Notes under the pieces: generated by a model
The model's input: only the letters and a program-made list of their open reading frames with translations
Database searches by the model: none
Told to the model about the DNA's origin: nothing
Shown here: in pieces, positions 28,453-36,664 of the stretch
Layout of the letters: each line of letters opens with the position of its first letter
Position numbering within the stretch: the first letter of the stretch is position 1
From: an uncultured SAR86 cluster bacterium
Lineage (GTDB): Bacteria; Pseudomonadota; Gammaproteobacteria; Magnimaribacterales; D2472
Assembly (NCBI GenBank): GCA_943789005.1
Contig: CALSSL010000002.1
Location: 62,001-126,000 of the forward strand
Direction of reading: 5' to 3'
Length of the DNA: 64,000 nucleotides
Made by a program: the position numbers and the translations under genes

Positions 28453-29082
28453 TTATATTAGATTAAATGAATTTGCTATTCCGTCTATTACAAATTCAAT
28501 TGCTAGCGCTCCAAGAAGTAAACCAAATATCTTTTGGACTACAGTAATAATGGTTGGACCTAATTTTGATGATAACTTTGCAGATAACCACATAGCAATA
28601 GTAGCTATAAACACTACTATGAGTATTGGTAGGTAAGAAACCAGGCCATCTAAAGCTGAAGCGTAAGATTCTTTTGATATCAATAAACTTGTTGCCATAG
28701 CTCCAGGACCTGCTATCAAGGGTATAGCTAAAGGAAATATAGCTATTGATTTTATAGTTTCATCATCTATAGCGGTATCAGCTGTATTTTGTCGTCTAAT
28801 TTGTCTTTGCTCAAAAACCATCTGAAACGCAATAACAATTAAGAATAGTCCCCCAATTATCTTAAAAGAGTCCATGCTAATATTCATTGCGTCAAGAATG
28901 GCATTACCAAATAACCAAAAAATAGTAAGAACCACTAAAGATACAAAACTAGCTCGCAAGTAAACAGATTTAACCTGATGTTTATTTAGGCCTGCTGTTA
29001 GACCTGCAAAAATAGGTATTAAAGATATTGGATCTATTGCAACAAACATCAACAAGGTGCTTTCTACAAATGTATCAAACAT
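28453..29082 (-). CDS. MarC-family integral membrane protein
   Basis: A 209-residue protein with six predicted helices. It has the MarC/UPF0056 features FVAIDPISLIPIFAGLTAG near the N-terminus, FKIIGGLFLIVIAFQMV near residue 75, and FPLAIPLIAGPGAMATSL near residue 117. The family's role is unknown despite the name, which derives from the mar locus. The stop of pyk is one base upstream and pgl follows after 2 bases, so it is co-transcribed with glycolytic genes. The context might suggest a metabolite transporter, but that is speculation. Confidence 0.9.
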   Translation of the reverse strand: MFDTFVESTLLMFVAIDPISLIPIFAGLTAGLNKHQVKSVYLRASFVSLVVLTIFWLFGNAILDAMNISMDSFKIIGGLFLIVIAFQMVFEQRQIRRQNTADTAIDDETIKSIAIFPLAIPLIAGPGAMATSLLISKESYASALDGLVSYLPILIVVFIATIAMWLSAKLSSKLGPTIITVVQKIFGLLLGALAIEFVIDGIANSFNLI

Positions 29083-29083
29083 A

Positions 29084-30499
29084 TTAAATATTTATAATTT
29101 GAATAGCTTCTGAGTGCTCTTCTGAAAATATACTTGAAACCATAATAAACTTTAGATTTTTTTTATCTTTACCATAATATTTTTTTAAAATCTTTGAAAC
29201 ATTAGCCAACGTTTTATTATGATTAGAAAGATTTGATAGATAAAAGGGAACTGTAGATCCAATTAGAGATAGTTGATTGAGAGTTTTCTTATTTCCAGTA
29301 AAAGTAAAAATCGGAATACCATTAGGTTTGGAGTTTGAAATGTAATTAGCTGTTTTGCCAGTTCTTGTAATAGCTATAATGCCATCTGCATTAATTGTCT
29401 CAGCAAGATTTTTTGCTGCCACACCAATATGCTGCCAATCAGAGTTTGGTGTGAAGTTCTTCTCATACCCTAGTGTTCTAAACTTTTCTGTTTTTTCTGC
29501 TATTGATTTTAAGAAAGTTACACATTCCGATGGATATTTACCAACACTTGTTTCACCTGATAGCATTATTGCATCAGCTCCTTCATATATTGCATTTGCG
29601 ATATCTGTAACCTCTGCTCTTGTAGGTGTCGGATTTTCAATCATAGATTCTAACAAGTGAGTAGCAACAATTGATCTCCTTCCCCATTTAGCACATGCGT
29701 ACATTATTCTTCTTTGAATATTAGGTAAGTCAGTTAAGCTGGTTTCAATACCAAGATCACCCCTCGCCACCATAACACCCCAAGAGGCTTTACAAATATT
29801 ATGAATATTATCTAGACCTTCTTGATTTTCAATTTTTGCAATAATTTTTGCTTTAGATTTCTTTTTATCTAGTATAGTTTGTAGTTTTTCTAAATCTTCA
29901 CTATTTCTTACAAAAGATAGAGCAATAAAATCTACTCCATTTTTAATTCCAAAATTAATATCTTCAATATCTTTAGTAGTTAAAGATGGAAGATTGACTC
30001 TAACGCCGGGCAAATTAACATGTCTTTTTGAGCCAAGCTTACCACCATCTAAAACTTTACATAATAAAGTCTCATCATCTTTAGATAAGACTTTAAAATT
30101 AATAAGTCCATTATCAACTGATATTTTGGAACCCTCACTCACGCTATGTATCAAATCTTTATAGTTAATTTTGATAGATGAAGTCTCAACATCTATCTGA
30201 TCTCTAACAGTTAAGGTAACTTCATCACCTACTTTCAGATCCAATGGCAATTCTGTATCACCGGTCCTTATTTCTGGTCCTTGAGTATCTAGAAGAACCC
30301 CAATCTTTCCAGATTCGACTTTTGCATCATTATTGATTTTATTTATTCTATCAATTACAGCTTTAGCTGATTTGTAAGTTGCGTGAGACATATTAATACG
30401 AGCAACATTCATACCGTTGTTATGAAGTTTTTTTAAAGCGCTGATAGTCTCAGTAGCAGGACCTATAGTGCATATAATTTTTGTTCTAGTAAAGCTCAT
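29084..30499 (-). CDS. pyk: Pyruvate kinase
   Basis: A 471-residue protein. It has TKIICTIGPATETISALKKL then NGMNVARINMSHATY at the start, LLDTQGPEIRTG near residue 88, the metal/substrate segment KIIAKIENQEG with catalytic Lys near residue 219, MVARGDLGIE, and ATHLLESMIENPTPTRAE then VTDIANAIYEGADAIMLSGE. It makes pyruvate and ATP from phosphoenolpyruvate. It follows gapA after 47 bases and precedes marC by one base. In other gammaproteobacteria pyk is a HexR target, which fits the HexR-like site ahead of gapA. Confidence 0.95.
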   Translation of the reverse strand: MSFTRTKIICTIGPATETISALKKLHNNGMNVARINMSHATYKSAKAVIDRINKINNDAKVESGKIGVLLDTQGPEIRTGDTELPLDLKVGDEVTLTVRDQIDVETSSIKINYKDLIHSVSEGSKISVDNGLINFKVLSKDDETLLCKVLDGGKLGSKRHVNLPGVRVNLPSLTTKDIEDINFGIKNGVDFIALSFVRNSEDLEKLQTILDKKKSKAKIIAKIENQEGLDNIHNICKASWGVMVARGDLGIETSLTDLPNIQRRIMYACAKWGRRSIVATHLLESMIENPTPTRAEVTDIANAIYEGADAIMLSGETSVGKYPSECVTFLKSIAEKTEKFRTLGYEKNFTPNSDWQHIGVAAKNLAETINADGIIAITRTGKTANYISNSKPNGIPIFTFTGNKKTLNQLSLIGSTVPFYLSNLSNHNKTLANVSKILKKYYGKDKKNLKFIMVSSIFSEEHSEAIQIINI

Positions 30500-30546
30500 A
30501 AATAATTCATTGTTTAGAAAAGAGAATATACCTTAAAAATAGGGTT

Positions 30547-31584
30547 TTAAGCAGTTTCTTTAAATGAAATTGAAGAAATTTGTTTAATATATTGAGATAA
30601 TTCAACCATTCTCTTGGAAAATCCCCATTCATTGTCATACCAGGCAAGAATTTTAGTTTGGTTGCCAATCTTATAAATGTGATTAGTATCAAAGATAGAG
30701 GAAGCTGGGTTGTGATTAAAGTCTGAACTCACCAAAGGTAAATCACATATAGATAGTATTCCTTGCAATTCATTCTTTGCAGATTTAGTTAAAACATTAA
30801 TTAGTTCATCGATTTCAAAATATTTTTCTGATTCGAACGTTAAATCAAGCATTGATACATTAAGAACAGGAACTCTTGTTGCCATACCGTTAAGTTTTCC
30901 CTCTAGTTCTGGAATAACTAAACCAATTGCTTTTGCAGCTCCTGTTTTAGATGGAATAATAGATGCTGATGCTGCTCTTGCTCTATATAAATCAGAATGA
31001 GATACATCTAATAAGCTTTGATCATTAGTGGCAGCATGAACAGTGTTAACCAATCCACTTTTAATTCCAAAATTATCGTTAATAACCTTAGCTATAGGCG
31101 CCAAACAATTGGTTGTGCAAGATGCATTTGAGATTATTAAATCATTTTTATCTAACTGATTGTGATTAACTCCATAAACAATAGTCTTATCAGGGTCTTG
31201 AGCTGGAGCAGATATTAGAACCTTTTTTGCACCAGCAACTAGATGACTATAAGCTTTTTCTTTAGAAGTAAAGAAGCCTGTACATTCAAAAACAATATCA
31301 ATTTTTAAATCATCCCAAGGTAGATTAGAAGGATCTCTTTCAGAATAGAATTTTATAGATGAGTTATCTATTATTATCTCACTGTCACTATGACTGACAT
31401 TGTTAGGAATTGAGCCATGAATTGAATCGTATTTTAGTAGATGAGAATTTGATTTGATATCGCCAAGATCATTTATAGCGACTAACTCTAAATCACCATT
31501 TTGACCTGCTAAAAAACCTGCATCAATAAGATGTCTAGTTATATTTTTACCAATTCTACCAAAACCGTTAATTGCAATTCTCAT
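30547..31584 (-). CDS. gapA: Glyceraldehyde-3-phosphate dehydrogenase
   Basis: A 345-residue protein. It has the NAD-binding MRIAINGFGRIGKNITRHL, AINDLGDIKSNSHLLKYDS, the catalytic NASCTTNCLAPIAKV with active Cys near residue 154, HAATNDQSLLD, and C-terminal WYDNEWGFSKRMVEL. It oxidises glyceraldehyde-3-phosphate to 1,3-bisphosphoglycerate. The NDLGD-x-SNSHLL segment resembles alphaproteobacterial-type GAPDH more than the NDL-L-Y form of E. coli GapA (impression only). It is the first gene of the gapA-pyk-marC-pgl unit, with a HexR-like palindrome 18-34 bases upstream of its start. Confidence 0.94.
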   Translation of the reverse strand: MRIAINGFGRIGKNITRHLIDAGFLAGQNGDLELVAINDLGDIKSNSHLLKYDSIHGSIPNNVSHSDSEIIIDNSSIKFYSERDPSNLPWDDLKIDIVFECTGFFTSKEKAYSHLVAGAKKVLISAPAQDPDKTIVYGVNHNQLDKNDLIISNASCTTNCLAPIAKVINDNFGIKSGLVNTVHAATNDQSLLDVSHSDLYRARAASASIIPSKTGAAKAIGLVIPELEGKLNGMATRVPVLNVSMLDLTFESEKYFEIDELINVLTKSAKNELQGILSICDLPLVSSDFNHNPASSIFDTNHIYKIGNQTKILAWYDNEWGFSKRMVELSQYIKQISSISFKETA

Positions 31585-31601
31585 AGTATGTACTTTTAAA
31601 A

Positions 31602-31618
31602 ATGTAAATTATTTACAA
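31602..31618. promoter_or_regulatory. HexR-type operator upstream of gapA (shared region with oadG)
   Basis: On the minus strand the sequence reads TTGTAAATAATTTACAT, with inverted arms TGTAAAT and ATTTACA and the spacing of the HexR operator next to hexR itself. It lies 18 bases before the gapA ATG, in the 145-base gap shared with the divergent oadG. gapA is a classical HexR target in Gammaproteobacteria. A plus-strand TATAAT at 31645-31650 suggests oadG transcription starts some distance away, so control of oadGAB by this site is less certain. Confidence 0.7.
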
Positions 31619-31729
31619 TATTTATTGTTTAATTATTATATTGTATAATATTTTCATAAATATAAAAAGAAATTATATACTTTTAAGTAAACTCTTCTTT
31701 TAAAAAACATATAAAATAGCTGGCTTGTT

Positions 31730-31960
31730 ATGAGTGATTTAATTATTTCAGGAATCAATTTAATGCTAACCGGAATGGTTACTGTATTGATATTTCTTTC
31801 AATTTTAATTCTGCTAATTAACATTTCTGCATCATTGTTTAAAGAAGAGTTGATAGATAACTCAAAGGAAAATTTAGCAAAAAGTCCCGATGTAAATAAA
31901 TTAAAAATTGAGCATAAAGAGATAATTAATATTATTAAAAAGAGAATATTCAATGAATAA
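31730..31960 (+). CDS. oadG: Oxaloacetate decarboxylase gamma subunit
   Basis: A 76-residue protein with one transmembrane helix (residues about 11-37, MLTGMVTVLIFLSILILLIN) and a charged tail, the form of OadG, which holds the alpha and beta subunits of the sodium-pumping oxaloacetate decarboxylase together. Sequence alone is weakly diagnostic for such a small subunit; the assignment rests on the order gamma-alpha-beta with oadA overlapping by 8 bases. The usual zinc-binding C-terminal histidines are not evident (the tail reads KIEHKEIINIIKKRIF). Confidence 0.82.
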   Translation: MSDLIISGINLMLTGMVTVLIFLSILILLINISASLFKEELIDNSKENLAKSPDVNKLKIEHKEIINIIKKRIFNE

Positions 31961-33707
31961 AAAGAAAATTGGTATAACCGAGGTTGTTCTTAGGGATGGT
32001 CATCAATCACTTTTAGCAACAAGGCTTAGATATGAGGACATGGAATCAGTTTTAAAAGAAATAGATTCGGTTGGTTTTTGGTCTGTTGAATCTTGGGGTG
32101 GTGCTATTTTTGATTCTTGCATAAGGTACCTTGGTGAAGACCCTTGGGAAAGAATAAGAAATATTAAAAGCAAGATGCCAAATACTCCTCAGCAAATGCT
32201 TCTTAGAGGACAGAACTTATTAGGTTATAAGCATTATTCTGATGAAATAGTTCATAAATTTATTGAAAAATCTAAAACTAACGGAGTTGATGTATTTAGA
32301 ATTTTTGATGCTCTAAATGATCCAAGAAATATGGAAACTGCTATTAAGGCAACAATTGAAAATGATGGACATGCGCAAGGAACGATTTCTTATACAACAA
32401 GTCCTGTTCATAACCTTCAGACCTGGATTGATCTAAGCTTGAAGCTTCAAGATCTTGGATGTCACTCTTTAGCAATTAAAGATATGGCTGGATTATTAGA
32501 TCCTTATGTAGGCTTTGAACTTGTTTCAAGATTGAAGGAAGAAATTAATATTCCCATCCATTTACATAGTCATGCAACTACTGGAATGAGTACTACCACA
32601 GCAATAAAGTGTGTTGAAGCAGGTTTGGATAATATTGATACTTCTATTTCCTCTATGAGTATGACGTATGGTCATTCAGCAACAGAAACGGTTGTTGGAA
32701 TACTCGAGAATACTAATTTTGAAACAAAAATTGATCTAGAAAAACTAGAGCCAATAGCCAAACATTTTAGAGAAGTTAGAAAAAAATATTCAAATTTTGA
32801 GGGTTCTTTAAAAGGAGTAGATGCAAGAATAATTACTTCACAGGTTCCTGGAGGAATGCTAACAAATCTTGAAAATCAGCTCAAAGAACAAAATGCTTTA
32901 GATAAATTTGATGAGGTTATTGATGAAATTCCAAATGTAAGATCAGATCTTGGTTTTATTCCATTAGTAACTCCTACTTCACAAATTGTAGGAACTCAAG
33001 CAGTAATAAATGTATTAAATAATGAAAGATATAAAGTTATAACAAAAGAAACGTCTGCCTTGTTAAGGGGTGAGTATGGAAAAACTCCTTCTGCTGTTGA
33101 TAAGAGCTTACAAGATAAAGTTTTAAATGGCGACAGTCCGGTGACATGTAGGCCTGCCGACCTAATAGATAGCAATGAATATGATAAAACTAAAGAAAAA
33201 TTTCTTAGGATTATTAGTGAAAGCAAGCTTGACATAGAGGCTAGTGAAGAAAACATTCTTATATACACCCTCTTCCCAGAAATTGGGATGAAGTTCTTAG
33301 AGAATAGAGACAATCAAGAATTTTTTGAAAAATCTCCATTAAACTTAATTGAAGATAAAGAAGGTTTATATAATGTTGAAATAAATGGATTAAATTACGT
33401 AGTTAAATATTCTAAAACTGAAGAGCCTGAAATCTTAGGAAATAATATTACATCGTGCAAGTCTGTTTCCACTGAAGTAACAAATAAAACGGGTACCGTT
33501 ATCAATGCCCCGCTAAGCGGGAATATATTCAAGATAGAATATTCCGAAGGCTCTGAAATTCAAGAAGATGATACTGTTATAGTTCTTGAAGCTATGAAAA
33601 TGGAAACAACTATAAAAACTCCTGTAAATGGAATAATTGGAAAGATTTTTATTAAAAATGGAGATAAAGTTCAACTAGGGCAACCCTTATTTGAGGTTTT
33701 AAATTAA
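31953..33707 (+). CDS. oadA: Oxaloacetate decarboxylase alpha subunit (biotin carboxyltransferase)
   Basis: A 584-residue protein. It has an N-terminal carboxyltransferase barrel ([18 protein letters not shown] near residue 10 with metal-binding Asp; [15 protein letters not shown] near residue 200 with the paired His ligands). It ends with a biotinyl domain, [15 protein letters not shown], whose Lys is biotinylated. It transfers CO2 from oxaloacetate to biotin; OadB then decarboxylates carboxybiotin while exporting sodium. The stop overlaps the oadB start by one base (TAATG). It could equally supply pyruvate from oxaloacetate, or work in reverse in a sodium-rich sea. Confidence 0.95.
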   Translation: MNKKKIGITEVVLRDGHQSLLATRLRYEDMESVLKEIDSVGFWSVESWGGAIFDSCIRYLGEDPWERIRNIKSKMPNTPQQMLLRGQNLLGYKHYSDEIVHKFIEKSKTNGVDVFRIFDALNDPRNMETAIKATIENDGHAQGTISYTTSPVHNLQTWIDLSLKLQDLGCHSLAIKDMAGLLDPYVGFELVSRLKEEINIPIHLHSHATTGMSTTTAIKCVEAGLDNIDTSISSMSMTYGHSATETVVGILENTNFETKIDLEKLEPIAKHFREVRKKYSNFEGSLKGVDARIITSQVPGGMLTNLENQLKEQNALDKFDEVIDEIPNVRSDLGFIPLVTPTSQIVGTQAVINVLNNERYKVITKETSALLRGEYGKTPSAVDKSLQDKVLNGDSPVTCRPADLIDSNEYDKTKEKFLRIISESKLDIEASEENILIYTLFPEIGMKFLENRDNQEFFEKSPLNLIEDKEGLYNVEINGLNYVVKYSKTEEPEILGNNITSCKSVSTEVTNKTGTVINAPLSGNIFKIEYSEGSEIQEDDTVIVLEAMKMETTIKTPVNGIIGKIFIKNGDKVQLGQPLFEVLN

Positions 33708-34994
33708 TGAGTTTATTTGAATTCTTTTCAACTTTGGGTATTTTTAGCATAACTCTTGGCCAATCTTTGATGATTCTGGTTGGACTATTACTACTATATC
33801 TTGCTATAAATAAAAAATTTGAACCTTTATTATTATTGCCAATAGGCTTTGGAGCTCTGCTTACCAATATCCCAGAAATTGGTTTATCAATGAGTCCAAT
33901 TGAAAAACTCGTATATGCAAATAATCCCTACTGAAATAAATCAAATTATAAGTGAGTATTTTGGAATAGGAACTGACCTATCACTGCTTCTTAAAAATGC
34001 GTCTTATATGGATCTCAAAATAATTAATGATGCAGCTCAAGGAATGGGGTATACACCAGGTATTTTGTATATATTCTATGAGGTAGCCATAGGTTCAGGC
34101 ATTGCACCTCTTTTAATTTTCATGGGTGTGGGTGCTATGACAGATTTTGGACCACTACTTGCCAACCCAAAAACTTTAATACTTGGTGCTGCAGCACAAT
34201 TTGGTATCTTTGCAACTGTTATGGGAGCATTGTTATTAGATTACTATGGATTAATAGATTTTACTCTTAAACAGGCTGCCGCAACAGGAATCATAGGTGG
34301 TGCTGATGGTCCAACTGCAATATACGTCTCATCTATTCTAGCTCCAGAGTTACTTGGACCAATAGCTGTAGCTGCTTATTCCTATATGGCATTAGTTCCA
34401 TTAATTCAGCCTCCTATAATGAAAGCTTTAACATCAGAATCTGAAAGAACTATTCAAATGATTCAGCTAAGAAATGTGTCTCAAAAAGAAAAAATTATTT
34501 TTCCTATTATGCTCTTCTTATTGGTTGGATTACTTTTACCAAGCGCAGCACCCCTTCTAGGAATGCTTTGTTTAGGTAATCTTATGAAAGAGTCATTGGT
34601 TGTTGATAGATTAAGTGATGTAGCTCAGAATTCATTAATAAATATAGTAACAATTTTTTTAGGTTTATCTGTTGGATCTAAATTAGCTGCTGACAAATTT
34701 TTAACTCCTGAGACACTTGGAATACTTATATTAGGAATGATTGCTTTTGCAATAGGAACTGCAGCGGGTGTTCTTGTAGCAAAATTAATTAATATATTTA
34801 GTAAAACAAAAATAAACCCTCTTATAGGTGCAGCTGGGGTTTCAGCAGTTCCAATGGCTGCAAGAGTAGTTAATAAGGTTGGTTTAGAATATAACTCTCA
34901 AAATCATTTATTAATGCATGCTATGGGTCCCAATATTGCTGGGGTAATAGGCTCAGCAGTAGCTGCTGGTGTAATGATTAAATTTCTAGGATAA
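33707..34994 (+). CDS. oadB: Oxaloacetate decarboxylase beta subunit (sodium pump), interrupted by a frameshift
   Basis: Two frames make one OadB of about 429 residues. 33707-33934 holds LTLGQ-like [20 protein letters not shown] and [20 protein letters not shown]; 33900-34994 holds the remainder ([48 protein letters not shown]). Removing one C from the CCC at 33926-33928 joins YANNP to [12 protein letters not shown] and restores the frame. The protein has about nine membrane helices and carries the sodium-binding Asp in [10 protein letters not shown]. The stop at 34992-34994 is followed by a bidirectional terminator hairpin. The repair suggests a sequencing indel. Confidence 0.93.
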
Positions 34995-35003
34995 ATTACA
35001 GAC

Positions 35004-35030
35004 GAAAAAAAACAGAGACTAGCTCTGTTT
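35004..35030. terminator. Bidirectional rho-independent terminator
   Basis: An 8-base stem AAACAGAG/CTCTGTTT with a 5-base loop lies between oadB and the candidate small RNA. On the minus strand it is followed by a continuous T run (35004-35009), a strong terminator for the small RNA. On the plus strand TTTCTTT follows, a weaker terminator for oadGAB. Confidence 0.85.
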
Positions 35031-35226
35031 CTTTAGTTCGAGTTCCTTAGGGGTCCTGAGTGAGATTCTCTCTGGCTCCTCGAATTCTTTCTCTTGAATT
35101 CTTGGTGGGTCTATAAGCTCTTTTTTATCGTCGACTCTTACAAACGCTTTCACCCTATGGGCTCTTCCTCCTTTATTCTCTCTAAGTCCCGTCTGCAGTT
35201 GTTCTTTAGTCGGAATCAAGTTGGTC
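35004..35226 (-). ncRNA. Candidate structured small RNA of about 220 nt, unrecognised family
   Basis: The minus strand here is bounded by a near-consensus sigma-70 promoter (35232-35259) and a strong terminator (35004-35030). The body is clearly richer in G and C than its surroundings, the usual mark of structured RNA in an AT-rich genome. Pairings visible by eye include UUGAUUCC with GGAACUCGA as an outer stem, GGGUGAAAGC with GCUUAUAGACCC, and hairpins GAAUUC-N8-GAAUUC and GAGA-gaa-UCUC. A 66-codon frame (TTG at 35219, stop inside the terminator loop) exists but has no ATG, almost no leader and codons unlike its neighbours. It does not match 6S, tmRNA, SRP RNA or RNase P motifs that I know. 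Confidence 0.6.
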
Positions 35227-35231
35227 TAGTT

Positions 35232-35259
35232 AATATACTCTTTTCAAAATTCATGTCAA
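35232..35259 (-). promoter_or_regulatory. Sigma-70 promoter of the candidate small RNA
   Basis: On the minus strand, TTGACA (35259-35254), a 16-base spacer and TATATT (35237-35232) form a near-consensus promoter. Transcription would begin at about 35225-35226. A perfect TTGACA is notable in a region where most promoters look weak. Confidence 0.72.
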
Positions 35260-35338
35260 CACTTTTTTATAAAAAAAGTTAATTAATTTAAAAAAATATT
35301 AATTAGATAAATTAATATATATATAATATATAGATATT

Positions 35339-36480
35339 ATGAAAACATTTCTGCCAACAAGAGACCCTTTAAAGGGATACATTACCAAGTCAAAGTCTTT
35401 AGAACGTTTATCTGTTACCGCTGCTGAGCTTCCAAAACGCTTCTTACAGGAAGAGTTCGGCAAAATATAGATTCATTGAATAAGAATGCATTATCAGTAG
35501 ACCTTGTAATAAAAAATAATAATATTAGAGAAATAAAGCTAGCTATGTCTCATTTAAGCTTTATTGCACATGCTTATATCTGGGGTGCTAAGAATCCGTC
35601 AAAAGTTTTACCTGAAGTTATTGCTAGGCCATGGGTTCAATTATCTAATATTTTAGGTAGGCCTCCAATATTAAGTTATGCAAGTTACTGTTTAGATAAC
35701 TGGTATAGGATAAATCCTAAAGAAAATATATCACTTGAGAATGTTGGTTTATTGAATAATTTCTTGGGAGGGGTTGATGAGGATTGGTTTGTAACAATAC
35801 ATGTCTGTATTGAAGATGCAGCTAAAGATGCTATTCAATCTGCAAACGTTATTTCAAAACTAAATGAAATGAATTCAATCAAGGATTTTTCAGATAATCT
35901 TAAGAAAATAATATCTTCATTAAGAAAAGTAAATTCAATCTTTTCAAGAATGCCTGAAAAATGTGATCCATATATTTATTATCATAGGGTAAGGCCATTT
36001 ATATTTGGAACCAAAGATAATCCAGATCTAAAAAAAGGCTTAATCTATGAAAATCAATATTCTAATAAACCTCAATATTTTAGAGGTGAAACTGGAGCTC
36101 AATCTAGCATTATGCCTTTTCTTGATGGCGCTCTAGGAATCTATCATACTCAGGATCATTTAAGGCATTATTTAAATGAGATGCGTGAATATATGCCTCC
36201 TGAACATCGAAAGGCTATTGAGCTTGTTGAAAAAAGATCGAAAGCTAAACACTTAATCAGTAAATCAAAACAGCTTACGTCAGAATATAATAAATGTTTA
36301 GAAGAAATAAGAATATTTAGAGCTCAGCACTTAGAATTCGCTGCAACTTATATACATAAACAATCTCAAATTAAAAATCCTTTTGGAAGAGGTGGTTCAA
36401 CAATAACCGGAACCGGAGGTACTCCTTTTATGAAATACCTTAAAAAACATAGGGATGAGACTAAAAAACAAAAAATATAA
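35339..36480 (+). CDS. Indoleamine 2,3-dioxygenase-type heme protein, interrupted by a frameshift
   Basis: The N-terminal piece 35339-35470 (43 codons, TFLPTRDPL then ELPKRFLQEEFGKI) stops at TAG just before the main frame, which is open through 36480. Adding one A to the AAAA run at 35462-35465 gives EEFGKNIDSLNKNALSV and restores a protein of about 380 residues. The main part matches eukaryotic and bacterial IDO: HAYIWGAKNPSKVLP, GETGAQSSIMPFLDGALGI, MREYMPPEHRKAI, the proximal heme His in RAQHLEFAATYI, and the C-terminal GTGGTPFMKYLK. IDO opens the indole ring of tryptophan to N-formylkynurenine. No kynurenine-pathway gene is adjacent, so the substrate may differ. A TTG at 35476 would be an artefactual start. 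Confidence 0.86.
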
Positions 36481-36622
36481 ATAAATATACCAATTATTTA
36501 CTCGATTTATATTTTATATATATATTCATTATTCTAATAAAAATCTTAGACAGCGCAGAAACTAAAACTCTTTTAAGTTTTATGTAAGATTTTTTTAATA
36601 TATTCATTTTTTTTGATAATAA

Positions 36623-36648
36623 AAAAAGGCTACCAAAGTAGCCTTTTT
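36623..36648. terminator. Rho-independent terminator between IDO-type gene and TonB receptor
   Basis: A perfect 11-base stem AAAAAGGCTAC/GTAGCCTTTTT with loop CAAA. Flanking A and T runs make it work in both directions, ending the receptor transcript (minus) and the IDO-type transcript (plus). Confidence 0.9.
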
Positions 36649-36664
36649 ATAATTCATTTGTGAA

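Noticed and set aside
35019..35219. Minus-strand 66-codon frame as a protein gene
   Set aside because: No ATG, a TTG about 6 bases from the likely transcription start, unusual codons for this genome and a stop inside the terminator loop. A small RNA explains the segment better, though a leaderless peptide is not excluded.
35455..35480. Programmed ribosomal frameshifting in the IDO-type gene
   Set aside because: I see no slippery heptamer or downstream pseudoknot, and four other genes show similar breaks, so a sequencing indel is simpler.
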